Part shown: positions 23,590 through 37,700 of the stretch, one piece after another
How the letters are laid out: each line of letters starts with the position of its first letter
Position numbering within the stretch: position 1 is the stretch's first letter
From: Sipunculus nudus
Taxonomy: Eukaryota; Annelida; Sipuncula; Golfingiida; Sipunculidae
NCBI GenBank assembly: GCA_026874595.1
Contig: CM049306.1
Location: forward strand, 55,985,519 to 56,049,518
Length of the DNA stretch: 64,000 bases
Direction: 5' to 3'
Notes under the pieces: generated by a model
Seen by the model: only the letters and a program-made list of their open reading frames with translations
The model's database searches: none
What the model was told of the DNA's origin: nothing
Translations under genes and position numbers: made by a program

Positions 23590-26500
23590 TGCCTGGCATC
23601 GGTAAACATTGGAACTCCCAGTAGTATCCCTCCACCTCCATGGCATGATCTTGTACCTGTCCACCTGCCTGGCATGAACTTGTACCCCTCCAGCCTGGCA
23701 TGAACTTGTACCCCTCCAGCCTGGCATGAACTTGTACCCCTCCAGCCTGGCATGAACTTGTACCCCTCCAGCCTGGCATGAACTTGTACCCCTCCAGCCT
23801 GGCATGAACTTGTACCCCTCCAGCCTGGCATGAACTTGTACCCCTCCAGCCTGGCATGAACTTGTACCCCTCCAGCCTGGCATGAACTTGTACCCCTCCA
23901 GCCTGGCATGAACTTGTACCCCTCCAGCCTGGCATGAACTTTTACCCATCCACATGCCTGGCATGAACTTGTACCCCTCCAGCCTGGCATGAACTTGTAC
24001 CCATCCAGCCTGGCATGAACTTGTACCCCTCCAGCCTTGCATGAACTTGTACCCATCCACATGCCTGGCATGAACTTTTACCTATCCACCTGCCTGACAT
24101 GATGTACCCCTCCAGCTGCCTGGCATGAACTTGTACCTGTTCATTTGCCTGGCATGAACTTGTACCTGTTCATTTGCCTGGCATGAACTTGTACCCATCC
24201 ACCTGCCTGACATGAACTTTTACCTATCCACCTGCCTGGCATGATGTTGTACCCCTCCACCTGCCTGGCATGATCTTGTACCCCTCCACCTGCCTGGCAT
24301 GATCTTGTACCCATCCACATGCCTGGCATGAACTTGTACCCATCCAGCCTGGCATGAACTTGTACCCATCCAGCCTGGCATGAACTTGTACCCATCCAGC
24401 CTGGCATGAACTTGTACCCATCCAGCCTGGCATGAACTTGTACCCATCCAGCCTGGCATGAACTTGTACCCATCCAGCCTGGCATGAACTTGTACCCATC
24501 CAGCCTAGCATGAACTTGTACCCCTCCAGCCTGGCATGAACTTGTACCCATCCACATGCCTGGCATGAACTTTTACCTATCCACCTGCCTGACATGATGT
24601 ACCCCTCCACCTGCCTGGCATGAACTTGTACCTGTTCATTTGCCTGGCATGAAATTGTACCCATCCACCTGCCTGACATGAACTTTTACCTATCCACCTG
24701 CCTGGCATGATGTTGTACCCCTCCACCTGCCTGGCATGATCTTGTACCCCTCCACCTGCCTGGCATGAACTTGTACCCCTCCACCTGCCTGGCATGAACT
24801 TGTACCCCTCCACCTGCCTGGCATGAACTTGTACCCATCCACATGCCTGGCATGAACTTTTACCTATCCAGCCTGGCATGAACTTGTACCCCTCCAGCCT
24901 GGCATGAACTTGTACCCATCCACATGCCTGGCATGAACTTGTTCCCATCCACATGCCTGGCATGAACTTGTACCCCTCCAGCCTGGCATGAACTTGTACC
25001 CATCCACATGCCTGGCATGAACTTGTACCCATCCAGCCTGGCATGATCTTGTACCCATCCAGCCTGGCATGAACTTGTACCCATCCAGCCTGGCATGAAC
25101 TTGTACCCATCCAGCCTGGCATGAACTTGTACCCATCCAGCCTGGCATGAACTTGTACCCATCCAGCCTGGCATGAACTTGTACCCCTCCAGCCTGGCAT
25201 GAACTTGTACCCATCCACATGCCTGGCATGAACTTTTACCCATCCACATGCCTGGCATGAACTTTTACCCATCCACATGCCTGGCATGAACTTGTACCCA
25301 TCCACATGCCTGGCATGAACTTTTACCTATCCAGCCTGGCATGAACTTGTACCCCTCCAGCCTGGCATGAACTTGTACCCATCCACATGCCTGGCATGAA
25401 CTTGTACCCATCCACATGCCTGGCATGAACTTGTACCCCTCCAGCCTGGCATGAACTTGTACCCCTCCAGCCTGGCATGAACTTGTACCCCTCCAGCCTG
25501 GCATGAACTTTTACCCATCCAGCCTGGCATGAACTTTTACCCATCCACATGCCTGGCATGAACTTGTACCCATCCAGCCTGGCATGAACATGTACCCATC
25601 CAGCCTGGCATGAACTTGTACCCATCCAGCCTGGCATGAACTTGTACCCATCCAGCCTGGCATGAACTTGTACCCATCCAGCCTGGCATGAACTTGTACC
25701 CATCCAGCCTGGCATGAACTTGTACCCCTCCAGCCTGGCATGAACTTGTACCCATCCACATGCCTGGTATGAACTTTTACCTATCCACCTGCCTGACATG
25801 ATGTACCCCTCCACCTGCCTGGCATGAACTTGTACCTGTTCATTTGCCTGGCATGAACTTGTACCCATCCACCTGCCTGACATGAACTTTTACCTATCCA
25901 CCTGCCTGGCATGATGTTGTACCCCTCCACCTGCCTGGCATGATCTTGTACCCCTCCACCTGCCTGGCATGATCTTGTACCCCTCCACCTGCCTGGCATG
26001 AACTTGTACCCCTCCACCTGCCTGGCATGATCTTGTACCCCTCCACCAGCCTTGCATGAACTTGTACCCCTCTAGCCTGGCATGAACTTGTACCCCTCCA
26101 CCTGCCTGGCATGAACTTTTACCCCTCCACCTGCCTGGCATGAACTTGACCCAGTTCATCTGCCTGGCATGAACTTGTACCAGTTCACCTGCCTGGCATG
26201 AACTTGTACCATTTCACCTGCCTGGCATGAACTTGTACCATTTCACCTGCCTGGCATGAACTTGTACCATTTCACCTGCCTGGCATGAACTTGTACCCCT
26301 CCAGCCTGGCATGAACTTTTACCCCTCCAGCCTGGCATGAACTTGTACCCATCCAGCCTGGCAACAACTTGTACCCATCCAGCCTGGCATGAACTTGTAC
26401 CCATCCAGCCTGGCATGAACTTGTACCCATCCAGCCTGGCATGAACTTGTACCCATCCACATGCCTGGCATGAACTTGTACCCCTCCAGCCTGGCATGAA

Positions 26501-27355
26501 CTTGTACCCATCCACATGCCTGGCATGAACTTGTACCCCTCCAGCCTGGCATGAACTTGTACCCATCCAGCCTGGCATGAACTTGTACCCATCCAGCCTG
26601 GCAACAACTTGTACCCATCCAGCCTGGCATGAACTTGTACCCATCCAGCCTGGCATGAACTTGTACCCCTCCAGCCTGGCATGAACTTGTACCCATCCAC
26701 ATGCCTGGCATGAACTTTTACCTATCCACCTGCCTGACATGATGTACCCCTCCAACTGCCTGGCATGAACTTGTACCTGTTCATTTGCCTGGCATGAACT
26801 TGTACCCATCCACCTGCCTGACATGAACTTTTACCTATCCACCTGCCTGGCATGATGTTGTACCCCTCCACCTGCCTGGCATGATCTTGTACCCCTCCAC
26901 CTGCCTGGCATGATCTTGTACCCCTCCACCTGCCTGGCATGAACTTGTACCCCTCCACCTGCCTGGCATGAACTTGTACCCCTCCACCTGCCTGGCATGA
27001 TCTTGTACCCCTCCACCAGCCTTGCATGAACTTGTACCCCTCCAGCCTGGCATGAACTTGTACCCATCCACCTGCCTGGCATGAACTTTTACCCCTCCAC
27101 CTGCCTGGCATGAACTTGTCCCAGTTCATCTGCCTGGCATGAACTTGTACCAGTTCACCTGCCTGGCATGAACTTGTACCATTTCACCTGCCTGGCTTGA
27201 ACTTGTACCATTTCACCTGCCTGGCATGAACTTGTGCCATTTCACCTGCCTGGCATGAACTTGTACCAGTTCACCTGCCTGGCATGAACTTGTACCTGTT
27301 CACCTGCCTGGCATGAACTTGTACCCCCCCCCCCCCCCCCCCGGCCTTGCATGAA
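23590..27355. repeat. Minisatellite 1, 26/29-bp units
   Basis: About 135-140 tandem units around GCCTGGCATGAACTTGTACC. The two main unit lengths are 26 bp (CCAGCCTGG) and 29 bp (CCACATGCCTGG or CCACCTGCCTGG), differing by 3 bp. A composite block marked by CCTGACATGATGTACCCC, a CTGTTCATTTGCC unit and GGCATGATGTTGTACC recurs near 24090, 24590, 25790 and 26735, showing higher-order duplication. The array ends in a poly-C run (about 27324-27342). All three minus-strand frames are free of stops for long stretches, giving a 26-residue periodic peptide; I regard these ORFs as artefacts. Confidence 0.95.
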
Positions 27356-27560
27356 CGTGTACTCAACTACTCATCCACCTAGCTGCTTGGCATTGGCAGA
27401 CATTAGAACTTGTACCCGTTTTACTAACTTGCATGAACCTGCTGACCGTCCATCTGCCTGGCATGGGCACACCTGCGAACTGCTAACCGTCCATCTGCCT
27501 GACATGGGCACACCTAACAACTGGTAACCGTCGACCTGTCTGGCATTGCTGGGCGGACAT
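27356..27560. repeat. Decayed edge of minisatellite 1
   Basis: Diverged units with CATCTGCCTGGCATGGGCAC and CATCTGCCTGACATGGGCAC, spaced about 55-60 bp, trail off from the array. They may be an older or longer unit form. Confidence 0.6.
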
Positions 27561-28215
27561 TAGATCACTCGGAGCAAGTGCTCACTCACACCAGCATAGC
27601 TCTTCCGATTTTAATGACCCGTTAGCTCTCTCGCCTACTGAAGGTTATAGTCTTATAGGCATCGAAGGAGATGTTTTAATTACTCCCTTTAGTCAGGCCA
27701 CCCTTGCGTTTTTGACTTTGCAGAACAAAAAAAGGCCTACTTCTGTCTTTTTGCAATTGCAGAGTAGTGGAACAGATCACTGTGACAAGTCAGAAGACCC
27801 GATGTGAAGGGATGTACAAAAATAATTAACTGATTTTATATTATAATACATGCAAGAACATGTATATGTTTTAAAAGGAAAAAAAAAACATTTAAAAAGG
27901 AATCAAATGTATTTTCTCTCATACCGTTGTGATTGCTGTTTTACTCGGCAGATGGCAGCACCACCTGAAGTTTATGGTGTAGTCGCACCATCATCAGCAG
28001 GCCCCTGTTTTCCGAGCCGGAATTCAGGTGTTTGAGAAAAAAGTTGATTGACTAATAAAAGTATATGGTAATATATCAGTTCAAAGGGTTTATGACCTGG
28101 CAACTTACCTATAAATTTATAGATCTTATAACCAGTGACCTGGAAACTCATGCGTTTAATGTTGTCCTTTATCGGTTTTCTTTTCAGTCGGTCTTTTATG
28201 GAGGTTGGCCTTTAG

Positions 28216-28255
<40 letters not shown>

Positions 28256-31200
28256 GGTGAGCTTTTATAGACGAAACGTTATTGTATACTATTCCTGCGT
28301 AAAAAAAAATCAGAGCACTGCAATCTGAGGGATTTTTTTTTCAAAATCATTTAAATTGCATATATATGGTGAAATATAACCATATGAGGTTCTGTTAACT
28401 GCAGCTAGCCTATTGCCTTTACTCGAAAATTTTAATAATTCGTTTGTTGAGTCGGAGGTCTGCAATTTTTTGCTGGTGATGGCGCCTCGATCATCCTTGA
28501 ATCTGTCACAATCATATGGGCCTGTCGTTCAAGTTTCAAAACAGAAGCGGATATGCATCACCTATCGGGTCGACCCAGTGGTGTCGAGACAAGGCAGGGA
28601 AATGTACCAATAATTAACTAATTCTTTCTAAGACATCAGGCGACGTTTATATTATTTCTAATATTTCTAGGTCATAGAAGCCGTTTTCCTCACAATTTTT
28701 TTAGGTTAATAGGACAAGCATGGTATAGCAGATCTAAAGATTCGAGTTAAGGTGTATTTGCGTTGCAAAATTAAAAATAAAACAGTTTGACTGCAATCTA
28801 AGTTTTATAAATAAATTGCATGAATTAATTCCAGAAATATACATTCTTGGAAACATGATATGAAAAAATATTAAGAATCATTAAAAATATATTAGAAATT
28901 TTTAAACATTTAATGAAAATCTGGAATACAAACCAGTATTCTGAAATCGCGCATAATAATAAATATTGATTTTAAGTCCCTATGTTTACTTTTTCACAGT
29001 ATTTTAATCCAGATCATAAGAACTTTTAAAACATACCAATAATTATCAGTAGTTAACTTATCAGGGAATATTAAATGCAAGGACATTGACATACAAACTC
29101 CTAAAAATAGGGAAATTACTTTTTGCAAGACAGCTTAAATTTTACTAATATTAAGAAGAAATTGATTGTCAGTTTAAATTTACATATATTTTATTCAATT
29201 ACCTGAAATCGTGTTGAGTGAACTGGTATATGAATAGATGATATATATTGGAAACCCGGAATTTGTTTTCATTGTTCAGCCAGGAGGCGCATTGCTCTTT
29301 CGTTTCATTAACATACAAACTCCTAAAATTGGGAAATTACTTTTTGCAAGACAGGTTAAATTTTACTAATATTAAGAAGAAATTGATTGTCAGTTTAAAT
29401 TTACATATATTTTATTCAATTACCTGAAATCGTGTTGAGTGAACTGGTATATGAATAGATGATATATATTGGAAACCCGGAATTTGTTTTCATTGTTCAG
29501 CCAGGAGGCGCATTCCTCTTTCGTTTCAGTCATCGTGCAGGGGTTATGACTTCAGATATTGTGGCTTTCTTGTCTCGATCAGGACGGTAGGCGTTCGTTC
29601 CGATTAGTGTGTGTGCTGGTGTGTTTGGTCACAACATAACTCAGACATTCATGAATGGAATCTCATGAAATTACCAGGGCATATCGGGAATGAGCCGATT
29701 AGATTTTGGTGTAGATCGGGACTATGGTACGGATTCAAGGATGTCATCAACGAATATTCACAAATTTTCAGTCATTTATGCACGAATGAACTTATGAATA
29801 AGGGCCGGATAAGTGGATGCCCACACAAGGCATATAAAAACATCACATACCCCACACCAGCATTTATTTTTAGTTTTATTTTTGTAACCTTGTACAACAG
29901 GTTTAAAGCAACCCCAGTAACTGCATATATGCGGGTTGGTGCATGTCCAGCTGCTGTCCAGCTAGTAAAATCTTATGTACATGAGTCCGTCATGGTATAG
30001 ACCAACACTACTCTTAACAAGGAGGCCAGGAATCTGGCCCTCACAGCGTATATATATATATGTATGTATGTATGTATACACCTCGTATTGTCTGTGTGAC
30101 ACATTTATAATATGTTATTATTATTATTATAATAAGTATAAGATTATAAAAGGAGTCATGTATTATGAATCCCATATAGGTTACTTCTAAACCAGAATTA
30201 GATGTATAATAGTTCATAGTAAATGGAATCAAAGTCTGTAATTATAAATATATTTCATTTACAATATATTAATATTATTATCTGAATAGGCGGGGTGGGA
30301 GGGGGTTGATATCAGTGTCCATCCCCCCCCCCCCCCCATGCTTAAAATGGGGTGGGGGGGGATAAATATCACTAGTATTGACGCCCCTGCACGACTCTTT
30401 TTAACTGCACAGGTCATCCTGCATGTACTGTCGGTAGTCTATTTAGTCACCCATATCATTGGAAAATGTGGTCCGTTCCTTGGCATAAAACCAAATACCA
30501 TTTTGGCCCATGCAACAGTTTATATCCCCATGTTACCGGCTGACGCAGTGGTAATAAGATATTGCATCATCTGAACAGAAATATACCCAAAACAGCAAAC
30601 AAACAAAAGCCGGACTAAACCAGTTCATGCAGAATGATTTACAGGAATAACAAAGCAGCTGTTGTGAAGAAAAAAGAAGCGCTCAGATGTAGTGCACGTG
30701 ATTATTATCTGCACGAGGAGTGAAGACGACTCGATGTCGTTGTTATATAAAAGCAGGGAGCGGCCAGGTCATATGATTCTCCGTTTTATCACTCTGTGCT
30801 GTAACATACTAAGCCTAATTTTTTGCTATATGTGTAGGCGCGCATATGCGTAGGGGGGGGGGGGGGGCTATATCTGTTTATATCATAAATGTATATATCA
30901 TATATCATAGGCCGTTTTTTAAAAGTGGGTTGGGGGGGGGGGGGGCACATACGGCAAGTGTAGCTAGTTTGAGGGCATGTAAGCGCATGAAAGGAGGTGG
31001 GTGTGGGAGGGGGTATAAAGTTTGAAGAAAAAATAAATAATACACAAAATATGCATTTTCTATACAGTTTTTTTTTACCAATTTCCTACTTTTAATCCCA
31101 TATGCTGCACCACACGAAAAATTACCAAATATTAAATATTGAATTTACAGGTTTATGTATGCTAAATTGATAATATTAATCCCCTTATATTGTCTTCTTC

Positions 31201-31735
31201 AAATCTTAATATAACTTCACATCCGTTTCTGGGTTACAAAAAAGTGACCTGATTTCAGTCATAAAATTACACATTGAGCAATACAAAAATGTTATATTCC
31301 AAATTAGACCTCTCCAAAAGATTATCAGTTTAATTATTAAGCATACAAATACATTTCCAACCGTTCTACATATAAATTAATTTCATTATATATAATTATT
31401 CCCCTTACCTCTAAATATTACACAATACTGACCTATATAACTTAAAACACTAAATTACTAAAGAACCAGTTGTTTTGACGTGAGGCATGTAGAGTAAGAA
31501 GAAATACAATGGAATTTCAATACAAATGGATGGAATTCACGTCATTTCTCAAAAGAAGGTCACGCTGAACCCAACCCTGGGGCAAATAAAAAATATGTGT
31601 GTGTGTGGGGGGGGGGGGGGCGCCAACCTCGCCCCCGGCTCCAAACTGGAAGTCATTTGAGCTATAGCGATCACTCCTTTGTCTGTCCGGCTTTCCGGTT
31701 GTCTCACCGTCGGGTATCAGGGCACCTGTGTCAGG
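27561..31735. other. Intergenic stretch between minisatellites
   Basis: No gene supported. It contains a (TA)n tract at about 28227-28254, the 221-bp direct duplication (29087-29528), poly-C/poly-G runs near 30324, 30345, 30854, 30932 and 31607, and short (TGTA)n at 30060-30075. A 129-codon ORF at 29611-30000 has no features I recognise. Confidence 0.5.
29087..29528. repeat. Direct duplication, period about 221 bp
   Basis: The segment from ACATACAAACTCCTAAAA to CTCTTTCGTTTCA occurs twice in a row (about 29087-29307 and 29309-29528). I see only a handful of differences: AAAATAGGG versus AAATTGGG, CAGCTT versus CAGGTT, TTGCTC versus TTCCTC. The duplication is recent. Confidence 0.9.
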
Positions 31736-34700
31736 CATGGGTCCTTACTTCACAAAGTGCCTGTCTCAAGCATAGGTCATCACGCACAAAGTGCCTGTCT
31801 CAAGCATAGGTCATCACGCACAAAGTGCCTGTCTCAAGCATGGGTCATCACGCACAAAGTGCCTGTCTCAAGCATGGGTCATTACTGCACAAGGTGCCTG
31901 TCTCATGAAGGCATCAGTCATCAGTGCACAAAGGGCCTGTCTAAAGCAAGGGTCATCACTGCACAAAGTGCCTGTCTTAGGCAAGGGTCATCACTGTACA
32001 AAGTGCTTGTCTCAGGCAAGGGTCATTACTGCACAAAGTGCCTGTCTCAAACATAGGTCAGTACTGCACAAAGTGCTTGTCTCAGGCAAAGGTCATTACT
32101 GCACTAAGTGCCTGCCTCAAGCATGGGTCATTATTGCACAAAGTGCTTTTCTCAAGCATGGGTCATTACTGCACAAAGTGCTTGTCTCAAGCATGGGTCA
32201 TTACTTCATAAGGTGCCTGTCTCATGAAGGCATCAGTCATCAGTGCACAAAGTGCCTGTCTCAGGCAAGGGTCATCACTGTACAAAGTGCTTGTCTCAGG
32301 CAAGGGTCATTACTGCACAGAGTGTCGCCTCAAGCATGGATCATTACTGCACAAAGTGCTTGTCTCAAGCATGAGTCATTACTACACAAAGTGTCTGTCT
32401 CAAGGATGGGTCATCACTGCACAAAGTGCCTGTCTTAAGAATGGGTCATTACTGCACAAAGTGCTTGTCTCAAGCAAAGGTCATTACTGCACAAAGTGCC
32501 TGCCTCAAGCATGGGTCATTACTGCACAAAGTGCTTGTCTCAAGCATGGGTCATTACTACACAAAGTGTCTGTCTCAAGAATGGGTCATCACTGCACAAA
32601 GTGCCTGTCTCACTCATGGGTTATCATTGCACAAGGTGCCTGACTCAAACATGGGTCACCACTGCACAAAATGCCTGTCTCACTCATGGGTTATCACTGC
32701 ACAAAGTGCCTGTCTCAAGCATAGGTCATCACGCACAAAGTGCCTGTCTTAAGCATGGGTCATCACGCACAAAGTGCCTGTCTCAAGCATGGGTCATCAT
32801 GCACAAAGTGCTTGTCTCAAGCATGGGTCATTACCTCATAAGGTGCCTGTCTCATGAAGGCATCAGTCATCAGTGCACAAAGTGCCTGTCTCAGGCAAGG
32901 GTCATCACTGTACATAGTGCTTGTCTCAGGCAAGGGTCATTACTGCACAGAGTGTCGCCTTAAGCATGGATCATTACTGCACAAAGTGCTTGTCTCAAGC
33001 ATGAGTCATTACTACACAAAGTGTCTGTCTCAAGGATGGGTCATCACTGCACAAAGTGCCTGTCTTAAGAATGGATCATTACTGCACAAAGTGCTTGTCT
33101 CAAGCAAAGGTCATTACTGCACAAAGTGCCTGCCTCAAGCATGGGTCATTACTGCACAAAGTGCTTGTCTCAAGCATGGGTCATTACTACACAAAGTGTC
33201 TGTCTCAAGAATGGGTCATCACTGCACAAAGTGCCTGTCTCACTCATGAGTTATCATTGCACAAAGTGCCTGACTCAAACATGGGTCACCACTGCACAAA
33301 ATGCCTGTCTCACTCATGGGTTATCACTGCACAAAGTGCCTGTCTTAAGCATAGGTCATCACGCACAAAGTGTCTGTCTCAAGAATGGGTCATCACTGCA
33401 CAAAGTGCCTGTCTCACTCATGGGTTATCATTGCACAAAGTGCCTGACTCAAACATGGGTCACCACTGCACAAAATGCCTGTCTCACTCATGGGTTATCA
33501 CTGCACAAAGTGCCTGTCTTAAGCATGGGTCATCACGCACAAAGTGCCTGTCTCAAGCATGGGTCATCATGCACAAAGTGTCTGTCTAAAGCATAGGTCA
33601 TCACGCACAAAGTGACTGTCTCATGAAGGCATCAGTCATCAGTGCACAAGGTGTTTGTCTCAGGCAAGAGTCATTACTGCACAAAGTGCCATGCCTCAAG
33701 CATGGGTGATTACTGCACAAAGTGCCTGTCTCAAACATAGGTCAGTACTGCACAAAGTGCTTGTCTCAGGCAAAGGTCCTGTCTAAAGCAAGGGTCATCA
33801 CTGCACAAAGTGCCTGTCTCAGGCAAGGGTCATCACTGTACAAAGTGCTTGTCTCAGGCAAGGGTCATTACTGCACAAAGTGCCTGTCTCAAACATAGGT
33901 CAGTACTGCACAAAGTGCTTGTCTCAGGCAAAGGTCATTACTGCACTAAGTGCCTGCCTCAAGCATGGGTCATTATTGCACAAAGTGCTTTTCTCAAGCA
34001 TGGGTCATTACTGCACAAAGTGCTTGTCTCAAGCATGGGTCATTACTTCATAAGGTGCCTGTCTCATGAAGGCATCAGTCATCAGTGCACAAAGTGCCTG
34101 TCTCAGGCAAGGGTCATCACTGTACAAAGTGCTTGTCTCAGGCAAGGGTCATTACTGCACAGAGTGTCGCCTCAAGCATGGATCATTACTGCACAAAGTG
34201 CTTGTCTCAAGCATGAGTCATTACTACACAAAGTGTCTGTCTCAAGGATGGGTCATCACTGCACAAAGTGCCTGTCTCAAGAATGGGTCATTACTGCACA
34301 AAGGGCTTGTCTCAAGCAAAGGTCATTACTGCACAAAGTGCCTGCCTCAAGCATGCGTCATTACTGCACAAAGTGCTTGTCTCAAGCATGGGTCATTACT
34401 ACACAAAGTGTCTGTCTCAAGAATGGGTCATCACTGCACAAAGTGCCTGTCTCACTCATGGGTTATCATTGCACAAGGTGCCTGACTCAAACATTGGTCA
34501 CCACTGCACAAAATGCCTGTCTCACTCATGGGTTATCACTGCACAAAGTGCCTGTCTCAAGCATAGGTCATCACGCACAAAGTGCCTGTCTTAAGCATGG
34601 GTCATCACGCACAAAGTGCCTGTCTCAAGCATGGGTCATCATGCACAAAGTGTCTGTCTCAAGCATAGGTCATCACGCACAAAGTGCCTGTCTCATGAAG

Positions 34701-37700
34701 GCATCAGTCATCAGTGCACAAGGTGTTTGTCTCAGGCAAGAGTCATTACTGCACAAAGTGCCATGCCTCAAGCATGGGTGATTACTGCACAAAGTGCTTG
34801 TCTCAAACATGGGTCGTTACTGCACAAAGTGGCTGTCTCAAGAAGCGGCCATCACTGCACAAGTGCCTGTCTCAGACATTGGTCATCATTGCACAAAGGG
34901 CTTGTCTCAGATAAGGGTCATCACTGCACAAAGTGCCTGTCTCAGGCATGGGTCATCACTGCACAAAGTGCCTGTCTCAGGCATAGAGTATCATTGCACA
35001 AAGTGCGTGTCTCAGACATTGGTTATCATTGCACAAAGTGCCTGTCTCAGGCATTGGTCATCACTGCACAAAGTGCCTGTCTCAGGCAGGGATTATCACA
35101 GCACAAAGTGCCTGTCTCAGGCATGGGTCATTACTACACAAAGTGCCTGTCTCGGGCAAGGGTCATCACTGCACAAAGTGCCTGTCTCAGGCAGGGATTA
35201 TCACAGCACAAAGTGCCTGTCTCAGTCATGGGTCATTACTACACAAACTGCCTGTCTCAGACATGGGTCATCACTGCACAAAGTACCTGTCTCAAGCATG
35301 GGTCATTACTGCACAAAGTGCCTGTCTCAGGCATGGGTCATCACTGCAAAAGGTGTTTGTCTCAGGCAAGGGTCATTACTGCACAAATAGCCTGTCTCAG
35401 GCATGGGTCATCACTGCACAAAGTGCCTGTTTCAGGCATGGGTCATCACTGCACAAAGTGCCTGTCCCAGGCATTGGTCATCACTGCACAAAGTGCCTGT
35501 CTCAGGCATAGGTTATCACTGCACTAAGTGCATGTCTTAGGCATAGGTAATCACTGTACAAAGTGCCTGTCTCAGGCATAGGTAATCACTGCACAACATG
35601 CCTGTCTCAGGCATGGGTCATCACTGCACAAAGTGACTGTCTCAGGCATAGGTCATTATTGCACAAAGTGTCTGTCTCAGGAATGGGTCATCACTGCTCA
35701 AAGTGCCTCTCTCAGGCATATATCGACACTGAACAAAGTGGCTGTCTCAGGCAAGGATTATCACTGCACAAAGTGCCTGTCTCACTCATGGGTTATCATT
35801 GCACAAGGTGCCTGACTCAAACATGGGTCACCACTGCACAAAATGCCTGTCTCACTCATGGGTTATCACTGCACAAAGTGCCTGTCTCAAGCATAGGTCA
35901 TCACGCACAAAGTGCCTGTCTTAAGCATGGGTCATCACGCACAAAGTGCCTGTCTCAAGCATGGGTCATCACGCACATAGTGCCTGTCTCAAACATAGGT
36001 CATCACGCACAAAGTGCCTGTCTCATGAAGGCATCAGTCATCAGTGCACAAAGTGCCTGTCTAAAGCAAGGGTCATCACTGCACAAAGTCCTTGTCTCAA
36101 GAATGTGTCATTACTGCACAAAGTGCTTGTCTCAAGCATAGGTCAATACTGCACAAAGTGCTTGTCTCAAGCAAAGGTCTTTACTGCACAAAGTGCCTGC
36201 CTCAAGCATGGTACGTGTCTGGGTCATTACTGCAGAAGGCATTAGTCATCAGTGCACAAAGTGCCTGTCTCAGACAAGGGTCATCACTGTACAAAGTGCA
36301 TGTCTAAGGCATGGATTATCACTGCACAAAAGTCCGGTCTCAGGCATGGATTATCACTGCACAAAATGCCTGTCTCACTCATGAGTTATCACTTTACAAG
36401 GTACCTATCTCAGACACGGGTCATCACTGCACTAAGTGCATGTCTCAGGCATAGGTAATCACTGCACAAGTGCCTGTCTCAGACATTGGTCATCATTGCA
36501 CAAAGGGCTTGTCTCAGATAAGGGTCATCACTGCACAAAGTGCCTGTCTCAGGCATGGGTCATCACTGCACAAAGTGCCTGTCTCAGGCATAGAGTATCA
36601 TTGCACAAAGTGCGTGTCTCAGACATTGGTTATCATTGCACAAAGTGCCTGTCTCAGGCATTGGTCATCACTGCACAAAGTGCCTGTCTCAGGCAGGGAT
36701 TATCACAGCACAAAGTGCCTGTCTCAGGCATGGGTCATTACTACACAAAGTGCCTGTCTCGGGCAAGGGTCATCACTGCACAAAGTGCCTGTCTCAGGCA
36801 GGGATTATCACAGCACAAAGTGCCTGTCTCAGTCATGGGTCATTACTACACAAACTGCCTGTCTCAGACATGGGTCATCACTGCACAAAGTACCTGTCTC
36901 AAGCATGGGTCATTACTGCACAAAGTGCCTGTCTCAGGCATGGGTCATCACTGCAAAAGGTGTTTGTCTCAGGCAAGGGTCATTACTGCACAAATAGCCT
37001 GTCTCAGGCATGGGTCATCACTGCACAAAGTGCCTGTTTCAGGCATGGGTCATCACTGCACAAAGTGCCTGTCCCAGGCATTGGTCGTCACTGCACAAAG
37101 TGCCTGTCTCAGGCATAGGTTATCACTGCACTAAGTGCATGTCTTAGGCATAGGTAATCACTGTACAAAGTGCCTGTCTCAGGCATAGGTAATCACTGCA
37201 CAACATGCCTGTCTCAGGCATGGGTCATCACTGCACAAAGTGACTGTCTCAGGCATAGGTCATTATTGCACAAAGTGTCTGTCTCAGGAATGGGTCATCA
37301 CTGCTCAAAGTGCCTCTCTCAGGCATAGGTCGACACTGAACAAAGTGGCTGTCTCAGGCAAGGATTATCACTGCACAAAGTGCCTGTCTCACTCATGGGT
37401 TATCATTGCACAAGGTGCCTGACTCAAACATGGGTCACCACTGCACAAAATGCCTGTCTCACTCATGGGTTATCACTGCACAAAGTGCCTGTCTCAAGCA
37501 TAGGTCATCACGCACAAAGTGCCTGTCTTAAGCATGGGTCATCACGCACAAAGTGCCTGTCTCAAGCATGGGTCATCACGCACATAGTGCCTGTCTCAAA
37601 CATAGGTCATCACGCACAAAGTGCCTGTCTCATGAAGGCATCAGTCATCAGTGCACAAAGTGCCTGTCTAAAGCAAGGGTCATCACTGCACAAAGTCCTT

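Noticed and set aside
23529-27129. Many overlapping minus-strand ORFs (up to 242 codons) with a 26-residue repeat
   Set aside because: They occur in all three frames of a minisatellite whose unit has no stop on that strand. No splice or start context supports a gene.
29611-30000. 129-codon plus-strand ORF
   Set aside because: No motif recognised, lies in a repeat-rich stretch, and no promoter, splice or poly(A) context is evident.
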